Of a DNA stretch of 64,000 nt, positions 43,870 to 52,550 are shown piece after piece; position 1 is the stretch's first letter; each line of letters begins with the position of its first letter. The DNA lies in contig DASPSJ010000041.1 of NCBI GenBank assembly GCA_035623985.1, forward strand, positions 14,379 through 78,378. Direction: 5' to 3'. Source of the stretch: DAHUYF01 sp035623985 (GTDB lineage: Bacteria > Pseudomonadota > Alphaproteobacteria > ATCC43930 > CGMCC-115725). Position numbers and translations under genes: made by a program. The notes below the pieces were generated by a model. The model worked only from the letters and a program-made list of their open reading frames with translations. It did no database searches and had not been told where the DNA came from.

Positions 43870-46095
43870 ATGGGCCGGTGGCGAAACATGGCGCTGTCGA
43901 CGCTCGTTCTCCTGCTGGCATTGGCCCTGCGCATCGTCGACCCGCCGGTCGTGAAGGAGCTGGAGCTGCGCACCTTCGACCTGCTGCAGGAGTTGAAGCC
44001 GCGGCACTACACGCCCCTTCCCGTTCGCGTCGTGGATATCGACGACGCCAGCCTAGAGCGTCTCGGACAGTGGCCGTGGCCGCGCACGACGCTGGCGGAG
44101 CTGATCGACCGTTTGAACACGCTGGGCGCCGCCGCCATTGGGCTCGATATCGTCCTTGCCGAACCCGATCGCACGTCGCCGGCGCGCAGCCTGCAGCAAC
44201 TGCCCGACGCTCCTGAAGACGTCGCGCAGTGGCTCGCGAAGCTGCCCGACCACGATCGTATCTTGGCCGAAACGATCCGCACCGCGCCTGTGGTGACCGG
44301 CTTTGCCTTGACCACCGAGGGCGGCGGCCGCGCGCCGGCGCTGCAGGCGGGCTGGGTTTCGGCCGGAGATGAGCCGGCGCCCTTCGTGGCCTCTTATGAC
44401 GGCGCCGTCGCGAGCCTGCCCGAAATTGAAGCCGCTGCCGCGGGAAACGGCAGTCTTAACCTTGTCACGGACCGGGACCGGCGCGTTCGGCGCGTTCCTT
44501 TGATCGTGCGCTACCGGGACACCCTCTATCCGACGCTGGTCGCGGAGTCGCTTCGCGTCGCCCAGGGAGCGCCGAGCTATCTCGTCAAGGCGTCCGGAGC
44601 AAGCGGGGTCGTCTCCTTCGGAGAGCGAACCGGCATCGTCGGCGTCAAGATCGGCGGACTATCCGCCGAGACCGACAGCGGCGGCGAGGTCTGGCTTTAT
44701 GACACCGGCCACGTTCCGCAGCGCACCGTGCCGGCCTGGCGCGTCATGGACGGCAGCGCGACGGCGAGCGACATTCAAGGGGCCATCGTCCTCATCGGCG
44801 CCGGCGCGGCCGGTCTGAACGACCTGAAAGCGACGCCCCTGCACGCGGCCGTCCTCGGCGTGGAAATCGACGCCGAGATCCTCGAGCAAATTATATTGCA
44901 GGATTTTCTGCGGCGGCCGGATTGGGCGGCGGGAGCGGAATTGCTCTATATCCTGGTTCTCGGCGCCGCGCTCATCCTTGCCTTGCCTCGCTTCGGCGCC
45001 GCCGTGAGCGCGGCGTTCGCGGCGACCGTGCTGGCCGCGGCATTGGCGTTTTCCTGGTACTCCTTCGCCTCGCTGAAGCTGCTGTTCGATCCCATCTATC
45101 CCGCGATCTCGGTGATCTCGGTCTATCTCTGCGCGTCGCTCGTCAACCAGCTTCAAACCGAGGCCGACAAGCGGCGCATACGAAACGCCTTCAGCCATTA
45201 CCTTGCGCCGGCTCTGGTCGAGCAGCTCGTCCGGGACCCTTCGAAACTTCGGCTGGGGGGCGAGCTTCGGCATATGACCTTTCTCTTTTCGGACATTCGC
45301 GGATTCACCTCGCTCGCCGAGCAATGCAAGTCGCGCCCCGAAGCCGTGACCGAGCTCGTCAACCGCTTCACGACCCGGATGACCCGGGCGATTTTCGATC
45401 ACGGCGGCACGATCGACAAATACATGGGCGATTGCGTGATGGCCTTCTGGAACGCGCCGGTCGGTAACGAAGATCACGCCGCGGCGGCCTGCGCCGCGTC
45501 CTTGGCCATGCGCCGCGCGCTGAAGCAGCTCAACGAGGAACTTGCCGGAGAAACCTCGGCCGTCCAGCTCGCCAACGGCGAACGGGTGAGCATCCGCCTC
45601 GAGGCCGGCATCGGCATCAACACCGGCGAATGCATTGTCGGCAATCTCGGCTCCGAGATGCATTTCAACTATTCCGTCCTTGGCGATGCCGTCAATCTGG
45701 CCTCGCGGCTCGAAGGCGAATCCAAGGTCTATGGCGTTCCGATCGTCATCGGCGAGGAGACGGAAAAGCTGGCGAAGGGCTTCGCGACATTGGAGCTCGA
45801 CAATGTTCCGGTGAAGGGCAAGCGCGAGTTGACCCGGATCTATGCGCTCCTCGGCGACCGCACGCTTGGCGAGGATCCCGTCTTTCTCACCTTTCGCGCG
45901 CACCACATGAAAATGCTTGCCGCCTATCGCGACCAGCAATGGCGCGCGGCGCGAGAGCTGGTCGCGATCTGCCGCAAGTTCTACCTCGACGATCTGGCGC
46001 AGCTCTATGACCTCTATCTCGCGCGCATTGCCGCCAATGAGCACAGGTCCGCCGCTCTCGCCGACCGCGAGCTGCCGGCCGACACCTCGTCCTAG
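43870..46095 (+). CDS. CHASE2-domain adenylate/guanylate cyclase
   Basis: 741 residues. An N-terminal helix (about 7-24) leads to a periplasmic CHASE2 sensor (about 30-345) with D-I-D-D-A-S-L-E-R-L-G-Q-W-P-W-P-R near 56. Three transmembrane helices (about 355-425) precede a class III cyclase domain. F-S-D-I-R-G-F-T (about 472-479) gives the first metal Asp, and N-Y-S-V-L-G-D-A-V-N-L-A-S-R near 600 the rest of the site. It should make cAMP or cGMP in response to an envelope signal, perhaps through the divergent FecR protein. Confidence 0.93.
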   Translation: MGRWRNMALSTLVLLLALALRIVDPPVVKELELRTFDLLQELKPRHYTPLPVRVVDIDDASLERLGQWPWPRTTLAELIDRLNTLGAAAIGLDIVLAEPDRTSPARSLQQLPDAPEDVAQWLAKLPDHDRILAETIRTAPVVTGFALTTEGGGRAPALQAGWVSAGDEPAPFVASYDGAVASLPEIEAAAAGNGSLNLVTDRDRRVRRVPLIVRYRDTLYPTLVAESLRVAQGAPSYLVKASGASGVVSFGERTGIVGVKIGGLSAETDSGGEVWLYDTGHVPQRTVPAWRVMDGSATASDIQGAIVLIGAGAAGLNDLKATPLHAAVLGVEIDAEILEQIILQDFLRRPDWAAGAELLYILVLGAALILALPRFGAAVSAAFAATVLAAALAFSWYSFASLKLLFDPIYPAISVISVYLCASLVNQLQTEADKRRIRNAFSHYLAPALVEQLVRDPSKLRLGGELRHMTFLFSDIRGFTSLAEQCKSRPEAVTELVNRFTTRMTRAIFDHGGTIDKYMGDCVMAFWNAPVGNEDHAAAACAASLAMRRALKQLNEELAGETSAVQLANGERVSIRLEAGIGINTGECIVGNLGSEMHFNYSVLGDAVNLASRLEGESKVYGVPIVIGEETEKLAKGFATLELDNVPVKGKRELTRIYALLGDRTLGEDPVFLTFRAHHMKMLAAYRDQQWRAARELVAICRKFYLDDLAQLYDLYLARIAANEHRSAALADRELPADTSS

Positions 46096-46218
46096 CTGCC
46101 ATCGGCAAGACCGCGACGCGGCGGATCGAGGGGCCGGCGCGCCGGATTTGCCGCGGCGTCGCCGGCGCCTCATACTGTCGCGCCGGCCGGATCTTCCCGG
46201 CCGCGGCGGGAGCAAGCC

Positions 46219-46767
46219 ATGGTCGACATCCTCTTGCGCAATTGGTGGGCGCTGGCGCTGCGCGGCGTGGCGGCGCTGATCTTCGGCGTTCTCGCCTTCC
46301 TTTGGCCGGGCATCACGCTGACCGTGCTGATCTGGATCTTCGCCGCCTACATGCTGGTCGACGGCGTTCTTGCCGTGGTCGCCGGGCTCAGGGCGGCACA
46401 GCAGGGCAAGCGATGGTGGCCCTTTGCCGTCGAAGGCGTCCTCGACCTCATCGCCGGCGCCATCGCCTTTCTCTGGCCCGGCATCGCCTTGCTGACCTTC
46501 ATCTACCTCATCGCTTTCTGGGCGATCCTCTCGGGCGTGGTGCTGCTCGCGGCGGCGGTGCAACTGCGGCGCATGCATGGCGAGAGCCTGCTCATCCTCG
46601 GCGGCCTGCTGTCGCTGGCTTGGGGCGTCATTTTCCTCTTCTGGCCGATGGCCGGCGCGCTGGCGATTGCCTGGTGGATCGGCGCCTACGCCTTCCTGTT
46701 CGGCGCCGTCATGGTGACGTTCGCGCTCCGCCTGCGCCGCCGCTGGCGCGACATGACTGCGACCTGA
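46219..46767 (+). CDS. HdeD/DUF308 family membrane protein
   Basis: 182 residues with six transmembrane helices in three pairs, each with an F-L-W-P-G-I or F-W-P-M type motif (near residues 29, 88 and 141). This repeat is typical of HdeD, linked to acid resistance in E. coli. The role here is not shown. The ATG lies 14 bases after a GGCGGGAGC stretch. It follows the cyclase gene by 123 bases and may be an independent unit. Confidence 0.88.
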   Translation: MVDILLRNWWALALRGVAALIFGVLAFLWPGITLTVLIWIFAAYMLVDGVLAVVAGLRAAQQGKRWWPFAVEGVLDLIAGAIAFLWPGIALLTFIYLIAFWAILSGVVLLAAAVQLRRMHGESLLILGGLLSLAWGVIFLFWPMAGALAIAWWIGAYAFLFGAVMVTFALRLRRRWRDMTAT

Positions 46768-46807
46768 CGCGCGGCGCCCTCGAACAAGGCGGCGTTTCTG
46801 CTGCCGG

Positions 46808-47665
46808 CTAAAGCTCGTGCTCGACCTCCACCGGCGGCGGCAGGCGCCGCTCGGGGGCGGGCTCGACCCGCGGCTGCTCGTCGACGGGGTGGGCGGCGCG
46901 CCTCACCGCCCAGGACATTTTCGGCGCCTCCGGTTTTCCGGCCTGCCGCAGCAGACGCAGGATATTGCCGCCGACGATCAGGGCTTCCTTCTCCGGGGGC
47001 AGGCCGAGCAGGCGGATCTTGTGCAGCTCGAGCCCGGGATGAAGCCAGGGGCCGTCGGAGCCGAACAGCACCTTGTGCGCTCCGGCGCGCGCCACCGCCT
47101 GCACGATGTAGTCGAAGCGTCGCACGCTGGAGGTGTCGGCGTAGACGTTGGGATAGCGCACAATTTGGTCCACAACTTGCTGATGCACTCGCCAGTCGTC
47201 GGCAAAGCTGCCGAGATGCGGGATGATGAAATTCACCTCGGGATAGCTCGGCGCCAGCATGTCCACGACATAGGCTTGGCCCGCCACGTCGAAGAGGATG
47301 GGCAGGCGGAAGGCGCGGGCGGTCTCGCAGATCTCGCGCGTCGCCATCGCCTCGTGCCCGTGCACCTTGATGCCGCGGAATCCCCAGCGCGTCACGGCGC
47401 GTTCGACCATCGCGAAGATGCGGCCCGCGTCGCGCGCTGCATGCACGAAGGCGAAGCCGATCAGCCGGCTCGGATGGCGCGCGACGATGCGCGACAACTC
47501 CAGATTGGCCTGGGCGTAGTTGCTGTGAAAGGGCGCGAAGACCACCGTCCGCGCGATGCCTGCCGCCCGCGCGCGTCGCAGATAGGGCTCGATGGGCGCG
47601 TCCGTGTTCCAGGGCGCGGTCATGATGTCGCCTTTTCCGGCGTGGCAGTGGCAATCGATGATCAT
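46808..47665 (-). CDS. Amidohydrolase family protein (TIM barrel)
   Basis: 285 residues from an ATG with GGAGGAG upstream. The barrel opens with D-C-H5-C-H7, the metal-binding HxH of the PF04909 type. I-K-V-H-G-H-E is near residue 100 and H-L-G-S-F near 150, and F-G-S-D-G-P (about 199-204) carries the catalytic Asp. This group includes decarboxylases and hydrolases of aromatic acids. The C-terminal 30 residues are Pro/Glu-rich. Substrate unknown. It is 24 bases after the M20 peptidase gene. Confidence 0.87.
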   Translation of the reverse strand: MIIDCHCHAGKGDIMTAPWNTDAPIEPYLRRARAAGIARTVVFAPFHSNYAQANLELSRIVARHPSRLIGFAFVHAARDAGRIFAMVERAVTRWGFRGIKVHGHEAMATREICETARAFRLPILFDVAGQAYVVDMLAPSYPEVNFIIPHLGSFADDWRVHQQVVDQIVRYPNVYADTSSVRRFDYIVQAVARAGAHKVLFGSDGPWLHPGLELHKIRLLGLPPEKEALIVGGNILRLLRQAGKPEAPKMSWAVRRAAHPVDEQPRVEPAPERRLPPPVEVEHEL

Positions 47666-47689
47666 GGTCGGCTCCTCCAGGCGGCGCGC

Positions 47690-49111
47690 TTATCCCGCCG
47701 CCAAGGCCGGGGCCGCCGGGCGCTCGGCGCCGAGCTCTCCCGCCGCGCCGATCGCGGCCAGAAACCAGATCGCGCTGGCGATGCCGTTGTAGAAAATCGG
47801 CAGGTGAAACTTCTCATTGGGCGCATGCATGCTGTCGTCGGGGAGCGCGAAGCCCATCAACACGGTCGGCGCGCCGAGCAGCTCCTGGAACGCGCTGGCG
47901 ACGGGGATCGTGCCGCCGGAGCGCAGCAGCACGGGCGCGGTGCCGAAGCCTTTGCCGCAGGCCGCGGCGGCAGCGCGGATCGCGGGATGATTGGGATTGA
48001 CGAGGGCGGGCCTGGCGCTGGCGAGCGTCCGCACCGTGGCACGCACGGCGGGCGGCGTGATCCGCGCGATATGCGCGCGCACCAGCCGGTCGATCTCGGC
48101 CGGGTCCTGGTCGGCGACCAGCCGGAAGCTGAGCTTCGCCAGAGCGCGCGCCGGGATCACGCCTTTGCCGCCCGGTCCCTGATAGCCGCCGGCAATGCCG
48201 TTGACGGTGAGCGCGGGGCGCAGCGTCAGCCGCTCGTAGAGCGAATAGCCGCGCTCGCCCCAGCCGCGCTCGCTCAGCGCGTCCTCGAGGATCGTCTCGT
48301 CGCTGGCGCCGACATGCGCCATGCGGGCGCGCTCCGCGCGGCTCCAGCGCCGCACGCGGCGGTAGAGGCCGGGTATCGCGATCCTGCCCTCGGCGTCATG
48401 CAGCTTGGCGATGATCTCGCACAGCGCTTGCAGCGGGTTCAGGACCGCGCCGCCGAAATTGCCCGAATGCAGATCGTGGCCGGGGCCGCGCAGCTCGAGC
48501 TCCAGGTAGAGCGCGCCGCGCGTGGCATAGGTGATCGCGGGCTGGTCGGGCGCGGGCATGATCGTGTCGGACATCACCGCGACATCGGCGGCGAGCGCGT
48601 CCCGGTTGCGCGCGATGAACGGCAGCAGATGCGGGCTGCCGATCTCCTCCTCCCCTTCGAACAAACAAGCGACGTTGACCGGCAAGGCGCCGCGGGTTTG
48701 GAGATAGGCTTCCAGCGCCTTGACGTGGACGAACATCTGGCCCTTGTTGTCGCATGCCCCGCGGGCGAAGAGATTCTCGCCGCGCATGGTAGGTTCGAAG
48801 GGCGGCGAGCGCCATTCGCGCAGCGGATCCGGGGGCTGCACGTCGTAATGCCCATAGACCAGCACCGTCGGCCGCGCCGGCGCGCCGCGCCAATGCGCGT
48901 AGACCAGCGGATGGCGCCGCGTCGGCACGATCCTGACCTCCTCCAGGCCGATCCGGCGCAGATGCTCGGCCAGCCAGTCGGCGCAGTTGACGAGGTCGTC
49001 GGCGTGCCGCGGCTGGGCGCTGACCGAGGGAAAGCGGATGAACTCCTTGAGCTCGTCCAGGAAGCGCCGGCGATGAACCTCCGCATAGGCGAGCGCGCGC
49101 TCGGTCGACAT
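47690..49111 (-). CDS. M20 family dipeptidase
   Basis: 473 residues. The zinc-dependent M20 motifs are clear: Y-G-H-Y-D-V-Q-P-P near residue 86, R-G-A-C-D-N-K-G near 117, and E-G-E-E-E-I-G-S near 150. These match the carnosinase/CPG2-like dipeptidases. A lid domain is inserted in the middle, and a final His lies in the D-S-M-H-A-P-N-E segment. It is a cytoplasmic enzyme, upstream of the amidohydrolase in the same direction. Confidence 0.93.
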   Translation of the reverse strand: MSTERALAYAEVHRRRFLDELKEFIRFPSVSAQPRHADDLVNCADWLAEHLRRIGLEEVRIVPTRRHPLVYAHWRGAPARPTVLVYGHYDVQPPDPLREWRSPPFEPTMRGENLFARGACDNKGQMFVHVKALEAYLQTRGALPVNVACLFEGEEEIGSPHLLPFIARNRDALAADVAVMSDTIMPAPDQPAITYATRGALYLELELRGPGHDLHSGNFGGAVLNPLQALCEIIAKLHDAEGRIAIPGLYRRVRRWSRAERARMAHVGASDETILEDALSERGWGERGYSLYERLTLRPALTVNGIAGGYQGPGGKGVIPARALAKLSFRLVADQDPAEIDRLVRAHIARITPPAVRATVRTLASARPALVNPNHPAIRAAAAACGKGFGTAPVLLRSGGTIPVASAFQELLGAPTVLMGFALPDDSMHAPNEKFHLPIFYNGIASAIWFLAAIGAAGELGAERPAAPALAAG

Positions 49112-49211
49112 GGCGCACCGCCGCGGCGCGCGGCTCAGGCGAGAGCGGCGGCCGGACGCCGGCTCGGCACCGGCATCCGCCGGCTACGCCGCGTCGGCCG
49201 CGGGGCGGGGA

Positions 49212-50366
49212 TCACGCCACCGTCCGCGCCGGCGCCCGCTGCGCCGGAGCGCCGTTCGGGCGGTTGGCCGGCGTCGGCGGCGTCGAGCGCGTCCAGGGCA
49301 GCACCCGGTTGGCGGCCGAGCGGCCGGCGAGCTGCATCGCCTGAGCGCTGGTGAGCCACTCCTCGGCATACTCCGCGATCTCGAGCAGCAGCGTCTCGAA
49401 CTGCACGCGCGTGGTGTTGAGGATGTGCGGCTGCGCCAGCCAGCGCAGCACCTCGCGGCCGGTGACGCCCATGCGCTGGCGCGGCGAGGTGGAGAGGCGC
49501 TCCTTGTAGTAGCGCACCAGTACCTCCTCGACCACGTCCCAGGCGTTGTCGGCGCCGAAGAGCCGCTTGATGTCCGGCGCGTCGAGGATCTTGAACGCCT
49601 CCTCGAGGAGCTGCATGACCTCGACGCGGAGCACGTTGACGTCGCCGAAGGACAGCCATTTCAGGTTGTTGCGCAGATCGAGCCCGGCGCGCCGGACGAT
49701 GGCGATCGAGCCGAAGCTCGGATCGTAGGCGCGCTCGCGGATGACGTCGGAGATGCGCCTGTCGCGCCAGAACAGCGTCACCTGCTGAATGAAATGGGTG
49801 AAGAGCCCGTGGAAGTCGGTGTTCGGCCGCGCGCCTTGCGGCGCCGGGCCGCCGCCATAGCCGAAGACGCGGCGATAAGCGGCGATGCGGTCGCGGTGGG
49901 TGTAGCGCAGCACCTGGCGGCGGTCGAACTGGTAGAGCGCAAAGGCGCCCTCGCCGCCGGAGAGCCGCACCGTCCCGGCGCGGAACAGCTCCTGCAGCTT
50001 CTGCACGACGCGGAAGACGCCGATCTTGTCGTGCTGCCAGAGATAGTACATGTCGCCGACGGCGACGATGCGCTCGGAGGTGATGGTGTCGTCATAGGCG
50101 GTGACGCCGGGCGGGATGCGCGTGCTGCCGAAATCGGGCGACGCGTCGGGACCGATGCCGGCGAGCGCGGAGAGGCCCTTGTCCGCCGGCGGCGAGGTTT
50201 TGCCGTCGTCGGTGGTGACCGACGCCATGAGATCGTCGATCTGCTTGGTGAGCGCGTCGGCGAGCTGCGGGTTGCTGACGAGATCCGCCGACAACCGGCT
50301 CGTGACCTGCTCGCGCAGGGCGGCGATGCGGTCATGAAGACTTTGGTACTCTTTTGCGGTTGCCAT
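49212..50366 (-). CDS. Unknown protein of the Glu-rich/metallopeptidase cluster
   Basis: 384 residues, ATG with an AGGGAG site. No signal peptide or membrane helix is visible. The N-terminal 50 residues are helical; the body mixes helices and strands (I-V-A-V-G-D-M-Y-Y-L-W-Q-H near residue 100). The last 30 residues are Pro/Ala/Thr-rich. No family recognised. It is the last gene of a six-gene run on this strand and begins 22 bases after the preceding gene's stop. Confidence 0.75.
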   Translation of the reverse strand: MATAKEYQSLHDRIAALREQVTSRLSADLVSNPQLADALTKQIDDLMASVTTDDGKTSPPADKGLSALAGIGPDASPDFGSTRIPPGVTAYDDTITSERIVAVGDMYYLWQHDKIGVFRVVQKLQELFRAGTVRLSGGEGAFALYQFDRRQVLRYTHRDRIAAYRRVFGYGGGPAPQGARPNTDFHGLFTHFIQQVTLFWRDRRISDVIRERAYDPSFGSIAIVRRAGLDLRNNLKWLSFGDVNVLRVEVMQLLEEAFKILDAPDIKRLFGADNAWDVVEEVLVRYYKERLSTSPRQRMGVTGREVLRWLAQPHILNTTRVQFETLLLEIAEYAEEWLTSAQAMQLAGRSAANRVLPWTRSTPPTPANRPNGAPAQRAPARTVA

Positions 50367-50388
50367 GGTTGCAACTCCCTATCAGGGC

Positions 50389-51873
50389 TTATTGCCGCGG
50401 CTGCAGGTAGGTCACGCCGACCGTGAAGGCGTTGCTGTAGAGCTCGTAGAGCTGTCCCGACAGCTTGCCGAGAGAGAACAGCACGCGGTCGGTGCTGATT
50501 GCCGAACCGGTCTGCTGCTGCGCGTACTGGTAGGTGGCAAACGCGTGGACGCAGAATTGCCAGACCATGTTGGCGAAATCCTCGCCCAGCGCGATCTTCC
50601 CGCCGGTCTGGATGATCGCCGGCGCCTCGTCGGTGACGTAGTTCTGGATCCACAGCAGCAGGTCCTCGAGAAAGATCTGCGGCAGCGGCGCGCCGTTGTA
50701 GGTGAGCAGCAGCGGATAGGTCTTGCGTTCCGCCGGGCCGAGGAAGACCGAATCGAGCACGAAGCGAACCTCGTCGACCGTCTCGCTGATGACGCCGAGC
50801 TGGCGCGAGATGAGGACCAGCTGGGTCCCGAGGAAGGGCGTCGTGGTGCTCATGAAGAAGAATTGGAAGCTGTTGGACCAGCTATTGAACAGCGCGTTGG
50901 TGTAGTCGACGAGCACGCGGAAGTTGGTGACGTTCTGCTCGTCGGCGACGGTATTGATGAAGCTCGGCTCGATGTCGGTCGCCGATGTCGGCTCGGCAAG
51001 GCCGAGCTCGTCGCGCAGATTGCCGAGCGTGCCGAGAATGCCGTCGGGTACCGTCCAGGGCGCGGGCTGCAGCAGTTGCGGCAGGTCGGTGGGCGGCAGG
51101 TTCGGCGGCAGCGGGCCGAGCAACGGGGTGATCGTAGGCGGAGTGGCCGGCGGATTGCCGGCGTTGATCTGAATCGCGATGCCCATCAGCATCTGGAAAT
51201 ACTGATGGACGCGGATGACGCGCGGGCCGCCGAGATAGGCGAGCTCGGCGACCAGCTCGCTGAACTGGCTGTGGGCGAGCTGCTTCAGGGCCGTGACGTA
51301 TTCCGCATCGGCCGCGGGGTCGAGCGCGTAGAGGCCGTCGATGATCGGCAGCGCCTGATCGAGCAGCGTCTTCGCCATGGTGTAAAGGCTCGCCTGCGCG
51401 CCGCTGATGCCGCCGGCGAGATCGCTGGCCACGGCATAGCTGCGCGGCGTCCAGCTCGGCTGGACGTGGCCCTCGACCATGGTCAGGGCGAAGGACTGAT
51501 TGAGCGCGCCGAGAAAGCCCTTGGGATCGTTGCCGCTGATCTTCCAGCCGAGAACATCCTGGAGCGCCTTCGCGACCACCGGGCCGAGAGCGCCGCCGCG
51601 GGCGGCGGAGCCGTTCCCGGTCGCGGGCATGCCGAGATTGGCGACCGGCGAGGGCGAATATCCCACCTCTTCCGTCAGGATGGGATAGGCCGGGGTCGGA
51701 CCGCCCCCCGTCGGCGCCTTCGGCGGCGGCGGCGCGGGCGGGTAGGGCGGAAACGGCGGCCGGCCGTGCGGCGCCCAGGGCGGCGGTGGCACCTGCATGC
51801 CAACGCCCGGCGACGGCCCCAGTACCAGGGCGCCTCGCGCTGCCGGGCGTGCCTTTCTCGCTCTCCGTGCCAT
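50389..51873 (-). CDS. Large unknown protein with a proline-rich N-terminus
   Basis: 494 residues from the ATG at 51873, which has GAGGAGG five bases upstream; the frame runs further but without such a site. The first 65 residues are basic and then Pro-rich (P-P-P-P-W-A-P-H-G). The rest is mainly helical and rich in aromatic residues (N-S-W-S-N-S-F-Q-F-F-F-M near 347), with a second Pro-rich loop near 255. No known domain. It could be a structural or scaffold component of the cluster. Confidence 0.72.
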   Translation of the reverse strand: MARRARKARPAARGALVLGPSPGVGMQVPPPPWAPHGRPPFPPYPPAPPPPKAPTGGGPTPAYPILTEEVGYSPSPVANLGMPATGNGSAARGGALGPVVAKALQDVLGWKISGNDPKGFLGALNQSFALTMVEGHVQPSWTPRSYAVASDLAGGISGAQASLYTMAKTLLDQALPIIDGLYALDPAADAEYVTALKQLAHSQFSELVAELAYLGGPRVIRVHQYFQMLMGIAIQINAGNPPATPPTITPLLGPLPPNLPPTDLPQLLQPAPWTVPDGILGTLGNLRDELGLAEPTSATDIEPSFINTVADEQNVTNFRVLVDYTNALFNSWSNSFQFFFMSTTTPFLGTQLVLISRQLGVISETVDEVRFVLDSVFLGPAERKTYPLLLTYNGAPLPQIFLEDLLLWIQNYVTDEAPAIIQTGGKIALGEDFANMVWQFCVHAFATYQYAQQQTGSAISTDRVLFSLGKLSGQLYELYSNAFTVGVTYLQPRQ

Positions 51874-51960
51874 CTCGGCCTCCTCTCGTCCTGTCCTCGG
51901 TTGATCCCGTCCGGCCTTCAGGGCCCGTCGCGCCGCAGCCAATCCCAGCCGCGCGGTCAG

Positions 51961-52548
51961 TCATGTCATGGCGTCTTGTGGAAGTCCCCGCCCATCGCGC
52001 GATATCTCGCCGGGGCTGAGCGCCGCCGCGGAGATCTGCTGGCCGATATTGGTCGTCTGGACCGACACCGAGCCCGCGCCGAGCCGCTCCGAGAGCTCCT
52101 GCCAGCAGACCAGCAGCGCCTCGTCGACATCGCGCAGGGGAGCGCGGCACTGGTCGAGCGCCTGGATGACGCTGCCGGTCCATCCGAGCCATTCGCGCCC
52201 GCGCCGGCGCCCGAAGCGCGAGAGCTCGCCGATCTCTTCATAGGAGACTCCCTCAAAAAAGAATTTGTATTCGAGCCGAAGGAAGCGCTCATGGGCGAGC
52301 GCCAGCGCCCCGCGCGCGCGATGGCCGTCGAGCGGATGACGGACCGCCTGCTGCGCCTCGCCGGCGGCGGCGACCGCCTCCTCGAGCCAGCCTTGGAGAT
52401 CCTCGACGGCGTTGCCCAGCCGCTCGACCAGCAGCACCTCGTCGCGCAGCGGGCGGTCCTCCACCGCCGTCAGCCGCAGGCTCTCGAACGCCTCGCGCGC
52501 CGCGCCGAGCTTGACGACCAGGGTCTGAAAGGCCGCCTCGACCGCCAC
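51961..52548 (-). CDS. Small helical protein of the cluster
   Basis: 195 residues from a GTG with GAGGAG six bases upstream; it starts two bases after the metallopeptidase stop codon, so the two are coupled. The protein is predominantly helical, with a conserved-looking centre (H-E-R-F-L-R-L-E-Y-K-F-F-F-E near residue 88) and a Trp pair in R-E-W-L-G-W. No domain identified. The frame also continues upstream inside the metallopeptidase gene, but that part is only a shadow. Confidence 0.7.
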   Translation of the reverse strand: MAVEAAFQTLVVKLGAAREAFESLRLTAVEDRPLRDEVLLVERLGNAVEDLQGWLEEAVAAAGEAQQAVRHPLDGHRARGALALAHERFLRLEYKFFFEGVSYEEIGELSRFGRRRGREWLGWTGSVIQALDQCRAPLRDVDEALLVCWQELSERLGAGSVSVQTTNIGQQISAAALSPGEISRDGRGLPQDAMT

Positions 52549-52550
52549 CT

